DNA of 9,939 nucleotides. It comes from DASPXY01 sp038227745 (GTDB lineage: Bacteria; Planctomycetota; Planctomycetia; Gemmatales; Gemmataceae). The position numbers and the translations under genes are program-made. Each line of letters starts with the position of its first letter. Position 1 is the first letter of the stretch. The notes beneath the pieces are model-generated. The model searched no databases, was not told the origin of the DNA, and saw only the letters and a list, made by a program, of their open reading frames with translations. Of this stretch, positions 6,801 to 9,939 are shown piece after piece. The DNA lies in NCBI GenBank assembly GCA_038227745.1, contig JBBRPS010000359.1, positions 1-9,939 of the forward strand, in the 5' to 3' direction.

Positions 6801-7066
6801 AGATCAAGGAACTGTACTTCGACTGCTTCTACCACTACGTCTACTGCAATTTCATGTACGGCAAGAACCACAAGCTGGCGTCGAAGCAGAAGGAGTACAT
6901 CAACCGGGCGGCCGGCAAGATCGTCAACCTGGAGAGCAGCAACCCCGAGGCGTGGGAGCTGGTCGGCGGCGACTTCCGCGCGCTGCTGCGTGCCGAGCCG
7001 CTGCTGCTGGCGGCGTTCCGGGAGCAGGGCGGCAAGGAGAAGATCGCCCCGGCTCGGGTCCCCTAA
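3896..7066 (+). CDS. Large exported TPR-repeat protein
   Basis: 1056 aa. A signal peptide occupies residues 1-23 (MKR, a Leu-rich core, then RVSA before Asp24), so the protein is exported; no anchor or sorting motif follows. The rest is almost entirely helical, rich in Ala, Lys, Glu and Leu, with degenerate TPR-like pairs. The clearest are near 530-570 (ARFQLAMAALREKKYGEAID), near 829-856 (MFLAASYSSLEKYGEAAKLY) and near 897-945 (FVEARKVLQRIV and ELLHMYEDQGLYGKGI). Earlier segments (residues ~35-110, 220-260, 430-480) have similar helix-turn-helix character. It is probably a superhelical scaffold in the periplasm; the partner is unknown and I do not recognise a named family. GGAG at 3885-3888 lies 7 nt before the ATG. 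A second exported TPR gene follows after 17 bp, clearly the same operon. Residues 885-898 contain a tandem seven-residue duplication (RALRLEN/RALRLEK). Confidence 0.85.
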   Translation: MKRTLLLLLTSATLLLPTVRVSADEPAELQLEFVRKMREKGYASLALEYLEKLQKNPTPGLADVLPMELARTRVSLARQKEPASRAALFDEARKELEAFIAKNPKSPEIANARVEVARLVAYQGQALVSQAVRTEDAKESNALAAKAEAYFIQAGQELEAAGKALTKPEDRVQIDFERGKNFLDQAHTHPPDSTRAKLVGEAIKVLEKVEKDALEDNTNPALHLARGWLVKCYQEGDEPDKAARYFKALLRETVSEARPGQRWGWYFHIHFLPKDLKVKETPLGKARLIQKEALAWLKAFPSARNTPEGYAVRFDLATAYANEAQELNKGTKTGAKAGTKAAAVSKLAQKELASLAATDNDFAEKASQMNLALSFQVLGEKTPLSQLKDFEQCYLKARYEMYRMQDAGKKGGPEARQEHLKAAIAAFRRGLALADAKAPFQKLSEARFYLAYIYLLAGDLYRAAIVGEDLARSRPPTPRSAAAAGYALQAYADIAGATKRPGDRERLRDLAKYVLVDNATAWKGEPVTHVARFQLAMAALREKKYGEAIDYLEKITPDYSAYIYTQAQLILAANAARREAEDPKQKEAFKAKVIEALQRMPKLPDSADTATAQMYFAAQLEQGNLFYAGAFAFARKGDVASAVKKYAELDAFQTQLRQQYDKHSKRFPEEAQVDFGGAMRQMRNLARYGMAQAEYRAGEYDKVLAPSATGDVVAEVKKLGQAEKGAIKLRDYQLTGEILGLAMRADVQKGKIAEAKEVLALLRRLSGPDDAAEATSAGAVLKTLVLELKSQVRDLKAKQQTKQLDATVKNFSAFLDEMARQFSKNPSRDDLMFLAASYSSLEKYGEAAKLYAQIPEPKIAVKKTYTPEETKELQDYWLGQVNYGRALRLENRALRLEKQFVEARKVLQRIVDDPRGHGKFLAEKELLHMYEDQGLYGKGITSWGQFMNHPTMKAALKGMGGKAPDEQRKIKELYFDCFYHYVYCNFMYGKNHKLASKQKEYINRAAGKIVNLESSNPEAWELVGGDFRALLRAEPLLLAAFREQGGKEKIAPARVP
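6547..6588 (+). repeat. Tandem 21-bp direct duplication inside the large TPR gene
   Basis: Two adjacent, identical 21-bp units (6547-6567 and 6568-6588; each begins CCGGGCGCTGCGGCTGG). They keep frame and encode RALRLEN then RALRLEK, two extra helix turns. Perfect identity suggests a recent slippage event or ongoing length variation. Confidence 0.9.
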
Positions 7067-7083
7067 ATGAAAGAGACGCACCG

Positions 7084-8292
7084 ATGAAACGACTGCTCAT
7101 TCCGGCCCTGGTGTGCCTGACCGCGGCGCTGGCGGCGCCGCGGGCCGCCGCCCAGGCGAAGGACCCCGAGGACATCTTCACCAAGACCAGCAAGCCGGGC
7201 AAGGCGGCCTACCGCGCCTTCATCACGAAGGAGTCGCCGCGCGGCATCGTCCTGCAGGGCATGAAAACCCTCGTCCCCGCCGACGACATCACCGACATTT
7301 TCTTCCAGGTCGAGCCGATCGGCGTGCGCATCAATGCGTACCGGCCGGCCACCCTCGCGGAGAAGACCGCCCTGACGTCCACGAAGGAGGCCGAGCGCAC
7401 CAAGGCCCTGCAGGAGGCGCTGTCGAAGTACGAGGAGGCTCTGCCCGGCCTCAAGGAGGGGCAGCCGTTCGCCAAAAGTCACATCGCGTACAAGATCGCC
7501 TACCTCCGCTATCTGCAAGCCCAGGCCACCGGCAAGGAGGACGACCTCAAGGCGGCCGCCGCCAAACTGCAGGACTTCGCGCAGAAGCACCCCAAAGCGT
7601 GGCAGCGGTCGCGGACGCTGCAAACGCTGGCGCAGGTCCAGCTCGACCTGAAGCAGTACGCCGAGGCGGAGAAGACATACGAGGAGTTGGCGAAGGCGGA
7701 CGTCGAGGACGAGGTCAAGCAGGACGCGCAGGTGCAGGCGCTGCTGGTGAGCGTGCAGGCCGGCAGCAGCTTGCAAAGCGAAGGGGAGAAACTCGACTCC
7801 GAGGGCAAGGGCGAGGAGGCCAAGGCGAAGTTCGCGGAGGCGCAGAAGCGGTTCGGGGTGGCCGAGGGGAAACTGCAAGGGCTGATGAAGGAGCTGCCGA
7901 AGAGCAGCCGGCAACAGTTCCGGGCGCGGCTGGCCCTGGCAGAGTGCCTGGGCGTGGCGAAGAAGACGCCGGAGGCCAAGGCCCTTGTCAAGGGCGTCCT
8001 GGACGAGACCAAGGACAAGGGGCTGCGGACGCTGGCCTACAACACGCTGGGCTATTGCTACTTCGCGAACAAGCAATGGCAGGACGCCCGCTGGGAGTTC
8101 CTGTGGGTGGACATGATTTACAACCAGGACAAGTACGAGCACGCCAAGGCGCTCTACTACCTGTCGGAGATTTTTGCGCGGCTCGGGGAGGGCGACCGCT
8201 CGCGCGAGTGCCTCGACCTGTTGCGGACAGATCAGGCCTTCAGCGGCTCGGAGTACCAGCGGCGGGCGCTGCGCGAGGAGAAGACGCAGTGA
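7084..8292 (+). CDS. Exported TPR-repeat protein, second gene of the pair
   Basis: 402 aa. Signal peptide ~1-24 (MKRLLIPALVCLTAALAAPR, then AAAQA). Residues ~26-75 form a short, probably beta-rich segment (SPRGIVLQGMKTLVPADDIT, then DIFFQVEP) reminiscent of the 'G-x-V-x-L ... VPADDI' small-barrel segment that precedes TPRs in many planctomycete proteins; that link is from memory. The helical part carries TPR-like repeats at ~172-222 (LQTLAQVQLDLKQYAEAEKT then YEELAKA) and, most clearly, ~314-395 (LAYNTLGYCYFANKQWQDAR, ALYYLSEIFARLGEGDRSRE). A long charged helix lies around 240-290. The frame is open further upstream, but that stretch overlaps the preceding gene in another frame; the ATG at 7084 gives the signal peptide and is chosen, though its ribosome site (AGAG) is weak, consistent with coupling to the upstream gene 17 bp away. 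Function unknown. Confidence 0.85.
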   Translation: MKRLLIPALVCLTAALAAPRAAAQAKDPEDIFTKTSKPGKAAYRAFITKESPRGIVLQGMKTLVPADDITDIFFQVEPIGVRINAYRPATLAEKTALTSTKEAERTKALQEALSKYEEALPGLKEGQPFAKSHIAYKIAYLRYLQAQATGKEDDLKAAAAKLQDFAQKHPKAWQRSRTLQTLAQVQLDLKQYAEAEKTYEELAKADVEDEVKQDAQVQALLVSVQAGSSLQSEGEKLDSEGKGEEAKAKFAEAQKRFGVAEGKLQGLMKELPKSSRQQFRARLALAECLGVAKKTPEAKALVKGVLDETKDKGLRTLAYNTLGYCYFANKQWQDARWEFLWVDMIYNQDKYEHAKALYYLSEIFARLGEGDRSRECLDLLRTDQAFSGSEYQRRALREEKTQ

Positions 8293-8297
8293 CGGGC

Positions 8298-8321
8298 GCG
8301 GCGAGCGGCGTGGCTCGCCGC
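8298..8321 (+). terminator. Stem-loop after the exported TPR operon, possible transcription end
   Basis: Perfect 9-bp arms GCGGCGAGC/GCTCGCCGC with a 6-nt loop GGCGTG, starting 5 bp after the TGA of the upstream gene. An A-rich stretch, not a T-run, follows on the plus strand, so it is not a canonical intrinsic terminator; it may stabilise the 3' end or act with Rho. Confidence 0.35.
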
Positions 8322-8371
8322 ACGAAAAACACGAAAAGCATGCACAAACAGCAAACTCGGCGAATCGCCCC

Positions 8372-8400
8372 TTGACACCCTCCGAAGGCACAACTAAGGT
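8372..8400 (+). promoter_or_regulatory. Promoter of the S10 ribosomal protein operon
   Basis: A consensus TTGACA (8372-8377) is followed after 17 bp by TAAGGT (8395-8400), which keeps the most conserved -10 positions (first T, second A, last T). Transcription would start near 8407, giving a leader of about 44 nt before rpsJ. Confidence 0.6.
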
Positions 8401-8450
8401 ACTACTTTCGCCCCGCAAGCCCCGAGCAGCGAGTTCGCAAGGAGATTTCC

Positions 8451-8786
8451 TTGGCAGGCTTTGCAAACGAGCGTATTCGTATCCGGATGGAGGCCTACGA
8501 CTACGAGGTTCTCGACCGCACCGCGCACGAGATCGTCGATACCGCCAAGCGCACCGGCGCCACGGTGAACGGCCCCATCCCGCTGCCCACGCGGATCGAG
8601 CGCTACACGGTGCTGCGCAGCCCGCACATCGACCGCAAGTCGCGGGAACAGTTCGAGATCCGGACGCACAAGCGCCTGATCGACATCCTGCAGCCGACCG
8701 GCAAAACCATTGAGGCCCTCAACAAGGGCTTGAGCCTGCCGCCCGGCGTCGATATCAAAATCCGCGTGATGGCGAGCGGTAGCTGA
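8451..8786 (+). CDS. rpsJ: 30S ribosomal protein S10
   Basis: 111 aa, slightly longer than the usual ~102-105 because of a few extra residues at each end. S10 sits in the head of the small subunit and also pairs with NusB in antitermination. Diagnostic stretches are RIRIRMEAYDYEVLD near the N-terminus, IVDTAKRTGA, GPIPLPTRIERYTVLRSPHI, then SREQFEIRTHKRLIDI, and GVDIKIRV at the end. The start is TTG at 8451: AAGGAG at 8439-8444 is spaced 6 nt from it, the protein then begins MAGFANERIRI, and no ATG or GTG fits better. It is the first gene of the S10 operon here, behind the promoter at 8372-8400. Unusually, the next gene is rplD rather than rplC. Confidence 0.97.
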   Translation: MAGFANERIRIRMEAYDYEVLDRTAHEIVDTAKRTGATVNGPIPLPTRIERYTVLRSPHIDRKSREQFEIRTHKRLIDILQPTGKTIEALNKGLSLPPGVDIKIRVMASGS

Positions 8787-8793
8787 AGGATTG

Positions 8794-8819
8794 AGCCCCC
8801 CGTGTATTCACGGGGGGCT
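8794..8819 (+). promoter_or_regulatory. GC-rich stem-loop between rpsJ and rplD
   Basis: A perfect 11-bp stem (AGCCCCCCGTG with CACGGGGGGCT) closed by the loop TATT, 7 bp after the rpsJ stop. It is not followed by a T-run on either strand, so it may be an attenuator, an mRNA-processing or stability element, or a protein-binding site rather than a plain terminator. It occupies the place where rplC normally lies. L4-mediated autogenous control of the S10 operon is known in E. coli, but there the leader precedes rpsJ; a similar role here is speculation. Confidence 0.55.
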
Positions 8820-8891
8820 AACTAAATGGTCGGGTGGGCGTCAGGAGTGGTCCACCGGCCATGCTTTCGTTTACGGTGAGAGGTTCTTGCT

Positions 8892-9605
8892 GTGGCTACT
8901 TCCGAGACGACATCCGCCGGCGGGAAACTGACGCTGACCGTCCTTAACACGCAGGGCCAGTCGGTCGGCACCGTCGAGGTGGACCCCGAAGAATTCGGCG
9001 GCGCGGTGAACAAGCAGCTCCTCCACGAGGTGGTGCTGATGTACCTCGCCAACCAGCGCGCCGGGACGCACTCGACGCTGCGCCGCGGCGAGGTGGCCGG
9101 CAGCACCAAGAAGCTGTTCCGCCAGAAGGGCACCGGCAACGCCCGCGTCGGCACCCGCCGCACCAACAAGCGTAAGGGCGGCGGCACCACCAAGGGCCCC
9201 AAGCCGCGCGACTACGAGTACCATCTGCCGAAAAAGGCCGTCCGCGCCGCCACGCGCATGGCCATCCTCAGCAAACTCCAGGACCAGGAAACCGTGGTCG
9301 TGGACGAGTTGAAGTTCCCGGGGATCCGGACGAAGCAGATGGTGGAAGTGCTGGAAGCGCTGCACCTCGACAAGACGAGTTGCCTGGTCGGCCTCGGCGC
9401 CCGCGAGGTCGATGAGGGCAAGACGGTGTACCTGTCGGCCCGCAACATCCAGGGGCTTGAGGTCCATCCCGCGTCGCAGTTCAACGCCTACGCCGTGCTG
9501 CGGCCCAAGCGCCTGCTGCTGACCCGGGCGGCCCTTGAGGAACTGTGCCACGGGGCGAAGTGGAACGTGACCGCGCCTGCCGGTCAGCCGGCGCCGACGG
9601 CGTGA
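8892..9605 (+). CDS. rplD: 50S ribosomal protein L4
   Basis: 237 aa against about 205 in most bacteria, with ~10 extra residues at the N-terminus (MATSETTSAG) and a Pro/Ala tail (TAPAGQPAPTA). L4 binds 23S rRNA early in assembly, and its extended loop lines the peptide exit tunnel. The loop is evident at residues ~58-110: HSTLRRGEVAGS, KLFRQKGTGNARVGTRRTNK, then GGGTTKGPKPRDYEYHLPKK, followed by the globular RAATRMAILSKL. The start is GTG at 8892, with GAGAGG at 8878-8883, 8 nt away. The gene is separated from rpsJ by 105 bp with a strong stem-loop, and from rplW by 33 bp. No L3 domain is fused at its N-terminus. Confidence 0.97.
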   Translation: MATSETTSAGGKLTLTVLNTQGQSVGTVEVDPEEFGGAVNKQLLHEVVLMYLANQRAGTHSTLRRGEVAGSTKKLFRQKGTGNARVGTRRTNKRKGGGTTKGPKPRDYEYHLPKKAVRAATRMAILSKLQDQETVVVDELKFPGIRTKQMVEVLEALHLDKTSCLVGLGAREVDEGKTVYLSARNIQGLEVHPASQFNAYAVLRPKRLLLTRAALEELCHGAKWNVTAPAGQPAPTA

Positions 9606-9638
9606 GGGCGGACCGCGAGAAGAGAGAGGGGTCAAGCC

Positions 9639-9939
9639 ATGACGATGAAATCGAAAGCCAAGATCCTGAGCCGGCCGCGCGGGCCGAAGCTCGCGCCGCA
9701 CCAGATCATCCTCGCGCCGCTGGTGACCGAGAAGGGGACGCACCAGTCCACCAACGAGCACCACAACGCCTACTCGTTCGAGGTCAACCTCTGGGCGACC
9801 AAGACGCAGATCAAGCACGCGATCGAGGAACTGTTCGACGTCCGCGTCGAAAAGGTGCGGACGCAGATGCGCGTCGGCAAGAAGCGCCGCCACCGCTTCA
9901 AGGTCGGCCGCCTCTCGAACTGGAAGAAGGCCATCGTCA
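9639..9939 (+). CDS. rplW: 50S ribosomal protein L23 (3' end outside window)
   Basis: The 100 complete codons visible begin MTMKSKAKILSRPRGPKLAP, a basic N-terminal extension, and continue with HQIILAPLVTEKGT, then NAYSFEVNLWATKTQIKHAI and EELFDVRVEKVRTQMRVGKK, ending in RLSNWKKAIV. These match the L23 core (L..P..TEK..., Y.F.V...A.K..I..A.E..F.V.V..V.T, W.KA.V). L23 sits at the exit of the peptide tunnel and is the docking point for trigger factor and SRP. GAGAGG about 10 nt upstream supports the ATG at 9639; the ATG two codons later is an alternative. Only the last few residues and the stop are missing. It follows rplD as in the standard S10 operon. Confidence 0.95.
   Translation, partial: MTMKSKAKILSRPRGPKLAPHQIILAPLVTEKGTHQSTNEHHNAYSFEVNLWATKTQIKHAIEELFDVRVEKVRTQMRVGKKRRHRFKVGRLSNWKKAIV

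Noticed and set aside
4955..7081. 708-codon open frame on the minus strand
   Set aside because: Leu/Arg/Val-rich antisense shadow of the TPR gene; no motif, no ribosome site, no signal.
6721..7083. Upstream extension of the second exported TPR gene to 523 aa
   Set aside because: It would overlap the preceding gene by ~350 bp and bury the signal peptide that begins at 7084.
8322..8360. Short direct repeat CACGAAAAACACGAAAA as a possible CRISPR or iteron fragment
   Set aside because: Only two 8-9 nt units with no spacers or further copies; simple A-rich intergenic sequence.
7063..8466. 467-codon minus-strand frame opposite the second exported TPR gene
   Set aside because: Antisense of a well-supported gene, low-complexity Leu/Arg composition, and it runs through the rpsJ promoter.
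8871..9893. 340-codon minus-strand frame opposite rplD and rplW
   Set aside because: Antisense of two conserved ribosomal protein genes.

Overview
The window is GC-rich (roughly two thirds G+C by eye) and looks like chromosomal DNA of a planctomycete, probably near Gemmata/Gemmataceae. The support is an IS4-type transposase tail, several exported TPR proteins without close named relatives, very high third-position GC, and ribosomal proteins with short terminal extensions. The taxonomic call is inference from style; no rRNA or other decisive marker is present.

Layout, left to right. (1) 2-268: the C-terminal end of an IS4-family transposase running in from outside the window. (2) 423-1799: two co-directional genes 24 bp apart, a small exported protein of unknown function and an alpha/beta hydrolase (lipase-like) with GHSAGG nucleophile elbow. 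(3) About 1815-2092: an intergenic stretch that still carries a coding signature in a shifted frame, overlapped at its end by a good sigma70-type promoter (TTGTGA-16-TATAAT). (4) 2089-3229: a cytoplasmic TPR protein overlapping by 11 bp a small glycine-rich two-helix membrane protein. (5) 3168-3602, minus strand: cytidine deaminase (cdd), convergent with and overlapping the small membrane protein by 62 bp. (6) 3603-3895: divergent intergenic region holding a perfect 44-bp palindrome and an AT-rich block with possible promoters in both directions. (7) 3896-8292: a two-gene operon of large exported TPR proteins (1056 and 402 aa). (8) 8451-end: the start of the S10 ribosomal protein operon, rpsJ (TTG start), rplD (GTG start) and rplW (cut by the window edge).

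The most notable point is the S10 operon. rplC (ribosomal protein L3), which normally sits between rpsJ and rplD, is absent; the 105-bp gap holds instead an 11-bp perfect GC-rich stem-loop. The second is the long perfect palindrome upstream of cdd, which resembles a dispersed REP/MITE-like repeat. I found no defence system, CRISPR array, tRNA or rRNA. The exported TPR pair is the best candidate for an uncharacterised system, but its job cannot be read from sequence.
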